This document shows, one piece after another, positions 1 to 6,530 of a stretch of 13,525 nt of DNA (the stretch's first letter is position 1; every line of letters begins with the position of its first letter). The DNA is taken from the NCBI GenBank assembly GCA_018824795.1, contig JAHJFL010000080.1, forward strand, positions 1 to 13,525. The letters are read 5' to 3'. The notes below the pieces were generated by a model that worked only from the letters and a program-made list of their open reading frames with translations, was not told where the DNA came from and did not search any database. Source of the DNA: a bacterium (lineage in GTDB: Bacteria > Campylobacterota > Campylobacteria > Campylobacterales > Sulfurimonadaceae). Position numbers and translations under genes: made by a program.

Positions 1-31
1 GACTGATTCTAACTTTATATAAGGAATTTAT

Positions 32-481
32 ATGTTACTTGACAATATGAAAAGTCTCATTAAATATGTAATTGAACTTGATATTGATTATCTTGAAATT
101 TTTTTAGGATATGAAGGGGATAAAGTTCTGCATATTATTACGGGGAGTAAGGATGTAGTCACTCTTATAAATGCGTACGCAAAGAATCTAGACTTAGACT
201 GCAAGCACGAGTATGACCTTTCAGGAAAATATGGTGCTGCGTTTAATTTATATATAGGGGTTGAAGACTCCTCTATCTACAAATTCAAAAATGAAACAAC
301 AAAACATGATAAAGAGTTTAAAACTGTCTTAGTTTTAGAAGTATTAAAACATAAACGAGCATTAGCTGATATTGCGCATGAACATGATGTCTCTCCAAAA
401 ATTTTACGGGACTGGAAAAAGACATTTTTGGCAAATGCCGCAAGAGCAATGGAATCAAAAATTCACACAAGAGTTGAATAG
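32..481 (+). CDS. Chimeric ORF: unknown N-terminal half joined to an IS3-type OrfA helix-turn-helix fragment
   Basis: A 149-residue ORF with a good ribosome site (AAGGAA, five bases before the ATG). Residues 1-87 match nothing I recognise; they are soluble-looking and alternate short hydrophobic and charged stretches. From about residue 91 the sequence reads as the start of an IS3-family OrfA: a KHDKEFK motif, a helix with VLEVLKHK, and a helix-turn-helix ending in SPKILRDWKKTFLANA. OrfA proteins normally continue into a leucine-zipper region of about 30-40 residues; here the frame stops nine residues after that motif (SKIHTRVE). The ORF therefore looks like a fusion of a host gene start with a truncated transposase gene. 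Whether it is expressed is unknown. I am confident of the transposase-like C-terminus and unsure about the N-terminus. Confidence 0.6.
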   Translation: MLLDNMKSLIKYVIELDIDYLEIFLGYEGDKVLHIITGSKDVVTLINAYAKNLDLDCKHEYDLSGKYGAAFNLYIGVEDSSIYKFKNETTKHDKEFKTVLVLEVLKHKRALADIAHEHDVSPKILRDWKKTFLANAARAMESKIHTRVE

Positions 482-500
482 TAAAAAAATTGAAATTGGA
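288..500 (+). mobile_element. Degraded IS3-family orfA remnant
   Basis: The OrfA-like segment begins near base 290 and stays in the upstream ORF's frame to about base 460. Beyond this the +1 frame carries a short charged stretch (QKFTQELNSKKIEI) of the kind found in the zipper region of OrfA, which suggests a frameshift or small deletion near 455-465. No OrfB with a DDE catalytic domain follows, and I could not find a pair of terminal inverted repeats. The element is therefore a dead fragment. The boundaries are approximate and inferred from protein similarity only. Confidence 0.45.
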
Positions 501-506
501 GACATC

Positions 507-758
507 ATGGATATCCTTAGCTTGATAATATTTTTAACCGTAGGTGCATTGGCAGGATGGCTTGCGGGCAACATAATGAAAGGAAGAGGCTTCGGTCTCA
601 TCGGCAATATTCTCGTAGGAATTGCCGGTGCTGTATTAGGCGGCTTTGTATTTAGTTTACTCAACATAATTACAGGCGGTTTTTTAGGCTCTATAATTAT
701 GTCCACTATTGGTGCTGTTGTTTTATTATATATAATCAATATAGTTAAAAAAGCCTAG
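507..758 (+). CDS. GlsB/YeaQ/YmgE-family small membrane protein (transglycosylase-associated family)
   Basis: An 83-residue, very hydrophobic, glycine-rich protein with three predicted membrane segments (about 3-22, 30-52 and 57-79). It carries the family pattern: a GWLAG motif, then IMKGRGFGLIGNILVG, then GAVLGG. The length is normal for the family (about 80-90). I chose the ATG at 507 rather than an upstream in-frame ATG at 372, because 507 has a GGAG site five bases upstream and the added N-terminus would be an out-of-frame reading of the transposase remnant. Family members are linked to general stress responses in several bacteria; the molecular role is not established. It sits inside an accessory stretch with no obvious operon partner. 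Confidence 0.85.
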   Translation: MDILSLIIFLTVGALAGWLAGNIMKGRGFGLIGNILVGIAGAVLGGFVFSLLNIITGGFLGSIIMSTIGAVVLLYIINIVKKA

Positions 759-1005
759 CTCAATAGCAACAATGAAGAAAAGATAGGGTTTTCATCAGGC
801 CAATAAAAGTGCCATGAATATTAGTTTAACTTCCATCACTTGAAAGCAGACAATTTGATAAATTTTCATACGCTTGATGGAGACTCCCTATAGGATTTTT
901 CTTACATACTCCTCCTTTTTCATGACTATATTTACTCACTAAATCAAGATATTATATTCATTAATACAAATCTAAAAATATTAGTTTGTTGCTAAAGGAG
1001 TTAAA
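759..1005. other. 247-base intergenic region upstream of the Ig/ice-binding lipoprotein gene
   Basis: No ORF on either strand resembles a known protein. A minus-strand reading of about 780-900 gives short stretches of plausible protein broken by stops, so it may be decayed coding DNA, but I cannot assign it. The right end holds the candidate promoter and ribosome site of the next gene. An 11-base direct repeat (AATATTAGTTT) occurs at 817-827 and 977-987, possibly by chance in such AT-rich DNA. Confidence 0.4.
953..958 (+). promoter_or_regulatory. Candidate -10 box (TATATT) for the lipoprotein gene
   Basis: TATATT matches the sigma-70 -10 consensus at five of six bases and would give a leader of about 40 bases. 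There is no convincing -35 box, which is usual for Campylobacterota promoters. A strong AAGGAG ribosome site at 995-1000 precedes the ATG at 1006. Confidence 0.35.
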
Positions 1006-2568
1006 ATGTCGAAAATTATCCAAAAAAAAGTTATTGTTTGGTTTATAGCCATAATAGTGAGCATCTTTGTTAGTGGATGTAGTACAGAAAAAGATCCGGT
1101 ACTTGGGAATGCTAGTGACATAAATTCTACGCCTGTAGTACTTCTTGCTCCTACAGTAATTGCTATCGTGCCTGATAATAACGAGACAAATGTGTCCGTA
1201 AATATTCAAAATATTACAGCTGAATTTAGTCTGCCAATGGATTCAAACACACTGACTACAGATAGCTTTACACTCTTAGACGAGAATAATGTAACTGTGT
1301 CTGTATCAGGAGTTAGCTATGCAAATAAAGTGGCAGAGCTTACTCTTGCTTCAGGATTACTAACAGATACTGTTTATACCGCTACGATTAGTACTGTAGC
1401 TACTAGTACAGATAATATTGCCCTCGCAAATAATTTTGTTTGGCAATTTACAACAGGGACAGATTTAGATTCAACTCCTCCGGAAGTCAATTCAACCAGC
1501 CCAAGAGATGGTGATATTAATGTATCAGTCACAAAATTAATTACTGCAACTTTTAGTGAACCAATGATGTCATCATCAATTACTGCGACTGCACCATCAA
1601 CTTTTAGTGTAATGGAAACAAATACTTCTTTAAATGTGGATGGAAATGTAACATACTCTGTAATCAACAAAATTGCTGCATTTCAGCCAACTACTGATTT
1701 AACAGCAGATACCAATTACACTGCTACTATTACAACTGTGGCAAAAGATTTGGCAGGCAATGCTATGCTTAATGATTATAATTGGACTTTTATAACAGCT
1801 CCACTAGCAATGACACCTCCACCATTGGTGGCACTCGGTCTTGCTTCAACATATGGTATTGCTTCTACTGCGGGGGTAACTAACACTCCTACCGCACCTA
1901 ATACGCAGATAGATGGGAATGTTGTGTTGAATCCAGACGACACATGTAATGGTGTTGCAGTGAATAGTTCTGGTATTGGTACTTTTGGTCTTTGTGATGG
2001 TGCTGCCCCAATACTTACTGCTGGACACGAAGTAATTACACTAACTTATCCAGATACAACAACGGCGCAACCTATTACGGATGACTTGCGTGCAGCATAT
2101 ATCAGCCTTAGAGATATGACTGGAGGAACACTAGCAGCCCCAACTACCTTGGGTGCTACAGGAAGTATAATGGTTGAGGGAGATAACTACTTCACTCCTG
2201 GTGTATATAAATCTGGCACATCAATTGACATAGCGGATGATCTTACACTCGATGCACAGGGCGACCCTGATGCTACTTTTGTTTTCCAATCAGGTTCATC
2301 TCTTACTACGACTACTAATACTCGCATACTATTAGTAGGCGGTGCTAAAGCATCAAATGTCTATTGGCAAGTTGGATCTTCTGCGACGCTCGGAACAGGT
2401 ACTATCTGGAATGGCAACATACTTGCATATGCATCCATTACAATGGTTACAGGCGCAACCTCATGCGGTAGATTATTTGCCGGTGCGTTTACAGACGGTG
2501 CATTTGTGTTTGATTCGAACAAAGTTGCAGTACCTGGAAACACAGTTGTACTTCCAGGATGTGAGTAA
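1006..2568 (+). CDS. Lipoprotein with two SbsA-type Ig-like domains and a DUF3494 ice-binding-type domain
   Basis: A 520-residue secreted lipoprotein. A basic N-terminus and hydrophobic segment (9-22) lead to a lipobox FVSGC with the modified Cys at 25; the following Ser favours the outer membrane. Residues about 50-150 and 157-263 are two Big_5 (SbsA-type) Ig-like repeats. Each has the signature of a proline-rich start, NVSV, a FS.PM motif, YTATI, and a closing W.FTT or WTFIT. Residues about 275-510 are a DUF3494 domain: it opens with LGLASTYGIASTAGVTNT, contains YFTPGVYKS and ATFVFQSGSSL, and ends with IWNGNILAYASITM, then the SCGRLFAGAFT stretch. This beta-solenoid family includes bacterial and diatom ice-binding proteins, but many members in non-polar species probably act in adhesion or surface attachment. 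The Ig repeats would hold the domain away from the cell. Two cysteine pairs (314/330 and 487/519) could form disulfides. Domain calls are confident; actual ice binding is unproven. Confidence 0.85.
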   Translation: MSKIIQKKVIVWFIAIIVSIFVSGCSTEKDPVLGNASDINSTPVVLLAPTVIAIVPDNNETNVSVNIQNITAEFSLPMDSNTLTTDSFTLLDENNVTVSVSGVSYANKVAELTLASGLLTDTVYTATISTVATSTDNIALANNFVWQFTTGTDLDSTPPEVNSTSPRDGDINVSVTKLITATFSEPMMSSSITATAPSTFSVMETNTSLNVDGNVTYSVINKIAAFQPTTDLTADTNYTATITTVAKDLAGNAMLNDYNWTFITAPLAMTPPPLVALGLASTYGIASTAGVTNTPTAPNTQIDGNVVLNPDDTCNGVAVNSSGIGTFGLCDGAAPILTAGHEVITLTYPDTTTAQPITDDLRAAYISLRDMTGGTLAAPTTLGATGSIMVEGDNYFTPGVYKSGTSIDIADDLTLDAQGDPDATFVFQSGSSLTTTTNTRILLVGGAKASNVYWQVGSSATLGTGTIWNGNILAYASITMVTGATSCGRLFAGAFTDGAFVFDSNKVAVPGNTVVLPGCE

Positions 2569-2583
2569 AAAAGCATATGTAAG

Positions 2584-2623
2584 AGATACAAATTTGAAGG
2601 ATAATTTCCAATTATTTGTATCT
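2584..2623 (+). repeat. Perfect 10-base inverted repeat downstream of the lipoprotein gene
   Basis: The arms AGATACAAAT (2584-2593) and ATTTGTATCT (2614-2623) are exact reverse complements around a 20-base loop. The RNA could form a hairpin just after the stop codon at 2568. No T-tract follows, so it is not a standard intrinsic terminator. It may protect the mRNA end or be a protein-binding site. Confidence 0.5.
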
Positions 2624-2628
2624 AAATA

Positions 2629-2634
2629 TATAAA
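2629..2634 (+). promoter_or_regulatory. Candidate -10 box (TATAAA) for the OmpA-type gene
   Basis: TATAAA lies in the AT-rich stretch between the two hairpins and would start transcription near 2641, giving a leader of about 55 bases. It is only a consensus match in AT-rich DNA, and no -35 box is clear. If it is used, the hairpin at 2633-2673 would lie at the 5' end of the ompA-type transcript rather than ending the upstream one. Confidence 0.25.
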
Positions 2635-2673
2635 ATTCCACCTACTATCTTTGCAATATTAGTAGGAAATTTT
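2633..2673 (+). terminator. Possible weak terminator hairpin or 5'-leader stem
   Basis: CCTACTA (2641-2647) pairs with TAGTAGG (2660-2666), and the flanking AAAATT/AATTTT can extend the stem past a small bulge, with a 12-base loop. The right arm ends in TTTT, so it has a rough intrinsic-terminator shape, but the T-run is short and the stem AT-rich. Confidence 0.35.
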
Positions 2674-2695
2674 AACACTTAAATAGGAAAAAAAG

Positions 2696-3835
2696 ATGAA
2701 ATTTACAGTTATAAGAGCTACAAAGACAGCTGGTTTTTTACTGTTGGCTACCTTTGCGAATCCATTAATGGCGCAAACGACAACAGATTATAGTGAAGGC
2801 TGGTACATGGGTGGTAACATCGGTATTTCAGCTGCAAATATTGATGAAGATAAAATTACTCAAAATTTAACAGACCCCTCATACAGTGATGACGAACGTG
2901 ACCTTGGATACAAGCTTTTTGGAGGGTACCAATTTAACAAATATTTTGCTCTAGAGGGTGGTTATTTTAATCTTGGAAAGTTTGATTATGCTCTATCTAC
3001 AGCGAATGGAAGCTTAGATGGCAAGATAGAAGTAATGGGAGTAAATCTAGATGCCGTCGGCATTTTACCTATTACAGAAGACTTCTCGGCATTTGCTAGA
3101 GTAGGAGCAAATTATGCTCAAGTAAAAGACTCTTTTAGCACAACTGGGAGTATCTCTTTATTGGATACTAGTCCTCAAAAGAGTGATTTGAATTATAAGT
3201 TTGGAGCTGGACTTCAATACGCAATAACTGATGCAATAGGCATACGCTTAGAAGCAGAACGCTATCGAATTAACGATGCAGTAGGCAATGATGGAGACAT
3301 AGACCTTTTCTCAATTGGTCTTACTTATAGATTTGGTGTAACTAAAGAAGTTGCTCCTGTTGCAGCAGAAGAAAAAGTCGTTGCTCCTGTTGCAAAAAAG
3401 GAAGAGGTAATTATTCTTGTAACTGCAGCGGATGCTCATGAGAAGATAAAAGAGGGTCTTACACAAAAGAAAACGATTGTACTTGTGTTTGAGGAGATCC
3501 ATTTTGAGTTTGACAAGTCCACACTTAGCACAGGGGCTAAGGATGCAATCAAAAGAGATATCACTCAATTGAAGGATAATCCTAAAATTAAAATGGGCGT
3601 CGCTGGATATACATCTGCAAGTGGTACGGAAAAATACAACCAAGGATTGAGTGAAAGAAGAGCACAATCTGTTAAAGATTATCTAGTCCAAGAAAAGCTT
3701 ATCTCAGCAGATAAAATCTCTGTTATTGGATATGGAGAGACAAGACCTGCAATACGTGAGGCTAATCCAAGCAATCTTAATTCAAAAGCCGCAAAAGCCA
3801 ACATGCGAGTTTTACTTAAAATAATTCAAGACTAG
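2696..3835 (+). CDS. OmpA-family outer membrane protein (beta-barrel plus OmpA C-terminal domain)
   Basis: 379 residues. A signal peptide with a likely cleavage after PLMA (residue 26) is followed by an eight-strand-type barrel (about 31-214). The barrel starts with GWYMGGNIG, contains GYKLFGGYQFNKYFALEGGY, and ends with an aromatic strand (LFSIGLTYRFG). A linker with two APVA units (about 218-235) joins it to an OmpA C-terminal domain (about 263-379): HFEFDKSTLS, LSERRAQSVKDYL, ISVIGYGETRP. This domain normally grips peptidoglycan meso-diaminopimelate through an Asp in G(H/Y)TD and an Arg in SERR. Here the Arg (322) is kept but the Asp is Ser307 (GYTSASG). The ATG at 2696 has an AGGAAA site. 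It follows the ice-binding-type lipoprotein gene by 127 bases with hairpins between them, so co-transcription is possible but not shown. Outer-membrane location is confident. Confidence 0.9.
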   Translation: MKFTVIRATKTAGFLLLATFANPLMAQTTTDYSEGWYMGGNIGISAANIDEDKITQNLTDPSYSDDERDLGYKLFGGYQFNKYFALEGGYFNLGKFDYALSTANGSLDGKIEVMGVNLDAVGILPITEDFSAFARVGANYAQVKDSFSTTGSISLLDTSPQKSDLNYKFGAGLQYAITDAIGIRLEAERYRINDAVGNDGDIDLFSIGLTYRFGVTKEVAPVAAEEKVVAPVAKKEEVIILVTAADAHEKIKEGLTQKKTIVLVFEEIHFEFDKSTLSTGAKDAIKRDITQLKDNPKIKMGVAGYTSASGTEKYNQGLSERRAQSVKDYLVQEKLISADKISVIGYGETRPAIREANPSNLNSKAAKANMRVLLKIIQD

Positions 3836-3867
3836 TTAGGCAATAGACCTAGAACTCTATGTTAAAC

Positions 3868-3891
3868 GCAAAATGAACAAGTTCATTTTGC
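3868..3891. repeat. Perfect 11-base inverted repeat with 2-base centre
   Basis: GCAAAATGAAC (3868-3878) and GTTCATTTTGC (3881-3891) are exact reverse complements separated by AA. The near-palindrome lies 33 bases after the OmpA-type stop codon. It could be a bidirectional stem, though no T-tract follows on +, an operator, or the tip of a dispersed repeat. On the minus strand the following bases encode a short open stretch with a C-x-x-C pair (CKTCKK) that stops inside the palindrome; I see no start-site support for a gene there. Confidence 0.55.
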
Positions 3892-3997
3892 TACGCTCTT
3901 CCAAGCAAACAACTTTTTGCAAGTTTTACAAGAAGTTGCTTTGAAATCACCAAAAACAGCTTTAAGTAAAATAAATATATAAATAATAGGAAATGAA

Positions 3998-4363
3998 ATG
4001 AGAAATTTTAAACTAACAGCAATTACGACACTTGCCATTATCGCACTTTCCGGATGTGCAGCTAAAGCACCTACAACAGCCGATTTTATGCGTATGCATG
4101 CACAGGATGAAAAAGAAGCAAGTCTTGATAAAAGAACAATAGCCAAAGAATGGGATCGTGGATCAAATCTCAAACTATCAGGCGAAGAAATGGTAAAAAA
4201 TGGTGAAAAGCTGGTAAAAAGCGGAGACCATGATATGACCGTCGGGAAACAAAATATAGAACAAGGGAATAAAGACTCTGCTGAGGGAACAACAATTATG
4301 AATGATAACGAGCGCGTTTTTAAAGAAAAATATCCCGATTTAAAGCTTGATCTTAATAAATAA
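3998..4363 (+). CDS. Small predicted outer-membrane lipoprotein, helical, unknown function
   Basis: 121 residues with a clean lipoprotein signal: positive start, hydrophobic core, lipobox LSGC with Cys20, then Ala, so the outer membrane is likely. The mature part is highly charged and helical, with a run of similar units of roughly 7-11 residues (EEMVKNGEKLVKSGDHDM, then GKQNIEQGNKDSAEG), as in small coiled-coil lipoproteins. I do not recognise a named family. The start at 3998 is preferred because an overlapping ATG at 3993 hits a stop after two codons; a TAGGAAA ribosome site lies just upstream. It follows the OmpA-type gene by 162 bases and may belong to the same envelope group, but it probably has its own promoter given the palindrome between them. 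Confidence 0.75.
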   Translation: MRNFKLTAITTLAIIALSGCAAKAPTTADFMRMHAQDEKEASLDKRTIAKEWDRGSNLKLSGEEMVKNGEKLVKSGDHDMTVGKQNIEQGNKDSAEGTTIMNDNERVFKEKYPDLKLDLNK

Positions 4364-4622
4364 TCTATTATTTGTTATCTTAGGTTCAAGAAAGAAGCAT
4401 CTAGAAGTTTGATTCACTGCCGCTGCTAAATACTTTGGTTGCAGTGTAATACAAACTTGGCTTACTCACATACACATATAACAATTGCACCGTTTTTTTA
4501 AGAGATAACTTATGCTTGCACGCTTCCATCTAAGCCTTTTGGATTTCATGCTGGTGTTATTGGGCTTGTTTTTAACTTTTTAGCTATATACTTACACCAT
4601 AAATTTCACAAAAGAGCAGAGA
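4364..4622. other. 259-base gap with gene decay
   Basis: The left end has an AT-only stem, 4358-4364 with 4367-4373, overlapping the lipoprotein stop codon and too weak to call a terminator. The reading 4413-4478 (+) gives a 22-residue stretch resembling a helix-turn-helix (AAAKYFGCSVIQTWL) bounded by stops; this may be chance. The right half carries the symporter-like remnant listed separately. No complete gene or RNA is recognisable. Confidence 0.4.
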
Positions 4623-4630
4623 ATGAATAG
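4502..4630 (+). pseudogene. Possible C-terminal remnant of a sodium:solute symporter
   Basis: This open frame of 42 codons has no plausible start. It reads as a membrane protein tail: a LPSKPFGFHAGVIGLVFNF segment, a further short hydrophobic stretch, then a basic end (HHKFHKRAENE) and stop. The pattern FG-x-H-x-G-x-x-GL-x-x-N is typical of the last helices of SSS-family symporters. An upstream stop at 4499 and unrelated sequence before it show that the rest of the gene is gone. Its stop codon overlaps the ATG of the next gene at 4623, as if the two genes were once translationally coupled. The family assignment is from motif memory on a short stretch, so it is tentative. Confidence 0.35.
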
Positions 4631-5216
4631 ATTAATCCTAAAAAAGCAGTTGTCAAAATTAGCGCTTTCTATGTTCAGAAAGGACTTTTTTGGTATCTAT
4701 CATGGTTCTATCTCTGCAAAAACAGAATCTAATCGCTTTCTTATCAACACCAAAGAGAGCGTATTTGATGCGATTGACGAAAATGATTTGATTGAGCTCT
4801 ATTTTAAAAAAGATTACCGTTGGAATCAGGCAAGTATCGATGCTAACATTCACTATTACATATACTCACATATCTCTGATGCTAAATATGTGACATTTAG
4901 TATGCCGCCTTTTACAACTGCCTATTCTCTTGACCATAACATCATTACTCCCAAAGATTATTTCGGTTACACAGAACTTGGTTCCATAGAAATAGTCGAT
5001 CCAAAATCTTTTGACAACTGGTATGACAGAGCGCAAAGTGAAATTACTCACTACTTTTTATCTAAAAAAACAAATATAATGATTATACGCGGCTATGGGG
5101 TATATGCTTTTAACAGAGATTTGCACGAGATGGCGAAACAACTCTCAGTTTTAGAAAAAAGCTGCCGTCTTTTGATGCTAGAGAGTAGCTCCGGCAACTC
5201 TTTTAACTTTGACTAA
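4623..5216 (+). CDS. Class II aldolase/adducin-fold protein lacking zinc ligands
   Basis: 197 residues, close to the usual 200-220 for this fold. Recognisable landmarks in order are: FFGIYHGSISAKTESNRFLI (about 22-41), the equivalent of the phosphate-binding G-N-x-S-x-R region; IHYYIYSHISDAKYV (76-90), matching the usual IH..IY...PDA..V strand-helix; FSMPPFTTAYSL (92-103), where active enzymes have HxHPP; and IIRGYGVYAFNRDLHEM (154-170), where they have a GHG motif. In zinc-dependent members such as FucA two His in HxH and a third His in the last motif bind zinc. Here these are Phe92, Met94 and Tyr158, and the catalytic Glu appears as Asp73. It is therefore probably not a zinc aldolase: a pseudoenzyme or an adducin-like binding protein. 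The ribosome site is weak (AGAG), and the start overlaps the symporter remnant's stop. It ends tail to tail with bioA, overlapping by 3 bases. Confidence 0.8.
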   Translation: MNRLILKKQLSKLALSMFRKDFFGIYHGSISAKTESNRFLINTKESVFDAIDENDLIELYFKKDYRWNQASIDANIHYYIYSHISDAKYVTFSMPPFTTAYSLDHNIITPKDYFGYTELGSIEIVDPKSFDNWYDRAQSEITHYFLSKKTNIMIIRGYGVYAFNRDLHEMAKQLSVLEKSCRLLMLESSSGNSFNFD

Positions 5217-6511
5217 GGAAGCATTTTTATAGCCTCATAGGCTACATTCATCATGACATCTATCTCTGCGTTTGTTATAATATATGGAGGCATGAAGTAG
5301 ACAATATGTCCAAGCGGTCTTAGTAAAACTCCATTTTGAAGTCCATATTCGTAAACTTTTAGTCCTATTCTTTGCGCTGGCTCATAACCTTGAAGTTCGA
5401 CTGCACAGATCATCCCCGTTTGTCTTATCTCTTTTACATTTTCAAGCTCTAAAAACTTTTGGAGTTTTTCTCCCATAAACGCAGCTGTCGCTCTATTTTT
5501 TTCTATAATATTTTCATTTTCAAAAATATCAAGTGTTGCGTTTGCCGCAGCGCAGGCTAATGCGTTTCCTGTGTAAGAGTGTGAGTGTAAAAAAGCTTTA
5601 TATTCTCCATAGTCACAATAAAATTTTGCATATATTTCATTACTTGTTAGTACAACAGAAAGCGGTAAATAACCACCCGTGAGACCTTTTGAGAGTACTA
5701 AAAAGTCTGGTGTTATGTTAGCGTGAGTACAGGCAAAAAGTTCGCCTGTTCGTCCAAAACCAACCAAAACTTCATCGGCTATAAGATGTACATTGTATCT
5801 CGTACAAATCTCACGTACCAAAACCAGAAACTCTTTATGATACATATGCATAGAGCCCGCACCCTGAACAAGCGGCTCTAAAATAAGTGCCGAAATCTCG
5901 TCTGCTCTTTGTTTACACAGCTCTTCAAACGCAGTGGCTGCGTTTTGTGCTGCTTCTACGCTCATATCTTTTGGTGTCGGTGTTTGAAGTGTTTTGAGTA
6001 AAAGCGGAGCGTAAGTATCTTTGTAAAGCTCGACATCACCGACACTTAAAGCGCCTATCGTTTCACCATGGTAAGAGTTCGTAAGTGAAACAAATATACT
6101 TTTATTTTTTCCATCGTTTTTATGGGCGTGAAAACTCATCTTCAAGGCCACTTCCACTGCACTTGAACCATTATCGGAGTAAAAACATTTTGCAAGCCCT
6201 TTTGGTGTTAATTCTACCAAACGCTCTGAGAGCCTTACCACTTGTTCATGGGTAAAACCTGCCAAAATAACATGTTCTAAAGTATCAAGCTGTTCTTTTA
6301 TTTTTGTATTTATGTAAGGATTAGTATGTCCAAAAAGATTGACCCACCAACTGGAAATTGCATCTATGTAAGTCCTCCCGTCAAAATCTTCCAAATAAAC
6401 GCCGTGTGCTTTTTTGATGGGAATAAGCGGAAGCGTCTCATGGTCTTTCATCTGTGTACATGGGTGCCAAAGTACTTCTAAATCTCTCTTTTTTAGTTCT
6501 AAATTATTCAT
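5213..6511 (-). CDS. bioA: Adenosylmethionine-8-amino-7-oxononanoate aminotransferase
   Basis: 432 residues, normal for BioA. It is a PLP-dependent class III aminotransferase that moves an amino group from S-adenosylmethionine to 7-keto-8-aminopelargonate to make 7,8-diaminopelargonate in biotin synthesis in the cytosol. Visible motifs are LWHPCTQMKDHE (14-25), which is specific to BioA rather than other class III enzymes; ISSWWVNLFGH (52-62); SDNGSSAVEVALKM (112-125), the PLP-phosphate loop; NSYHGET (145-151); the PLP-ring Asp246 in IADE; Lys275 in LSKGLTGG, which forms the Schiff base; and HSYTGNALAC (311-320). The start at 6511 has only a weak purine-rich site. It is the last gene of the leftward group, 19 bases after nfeD. 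No other biotin gene is present in the window, so its pairing with stomatin/NfeD is probably positional. Confidence 0.95.
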   Translation of the reverse strand: MNNLELKKRDLEVLWHPCTQMKDHETLPLIPIKKAHGVYLEDFDGRTYIDAISSWWVNLFGHTNPYINTKIKEQLDTLEHVILAGFTHEQVVRLSERLVELTPKGLAKCFYSDNGSSAVEVALKMSFHAHKNDGKNKSIFVSLTNSYHGETIGALSVGDVELYKDTYAPLLLKTLQTPTPKDMSVEAAQNAATAFEELCKQRADEISALILEPLVQGAGSMHMYHKEFLVLVREICTRYNVHLIADEVLVGFGRTGELFACTHANITPDFLVLSKGLTGGYLPLSVVLTSNEIYAKFYCDYGEYKAFLHSHSYTGNALACAAANATLDIFENENIIEKNRATAAFMGEKLQKFLELENVKEIRQTGMICAVELQGYEPAQRIGLKVYEYGLQNGVLLRPLGHIVYFMPPYIITNAEIDVMMNVAYEAIKMLP

Positions 6512-6530
6512 TTATTATCTTTATGTGTGA

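Noticed and set aside
372..506. N-terminal extension of the GlsB-type protein from an ATG at 372
   Set aside because: The extension reads the transposase remnant out of frame, adds 45 atypical residues, and the ATG at 507 has its own ribosome site and gives the normal family length.
817..987. 11-base direct repeat AATATTAGTTT in the 759-1005 gap as an insertion footprint
   Set aside because: The repeat is AT-rich and short, with 149 bases between copies that show no mobile-element features.
3883..4173. Minus-strand ORF with a CxxC motif overlapping the small lipoprotein
   Set aside because: Most of it lies antisense to a well-supported lipoprotein gene and it has no ribosome site or recognisable domain; only the part in the intergenic repeat is mentioned.
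4358..4373. Stem AAATAAT/ATTATTT as a terminator of the lipoprotein gene
   Set aside because: It consists only of A-T pairs with a 2-base loop, overlaps the stop codon and is not followed by a T-run.
4413..4478. Helix-turn-helix-like 22-codon stretch
   Set aside because: It is too short, bounded by stops, and lacks any start; the resemblance may be chance, so it is noted only as possible decay.
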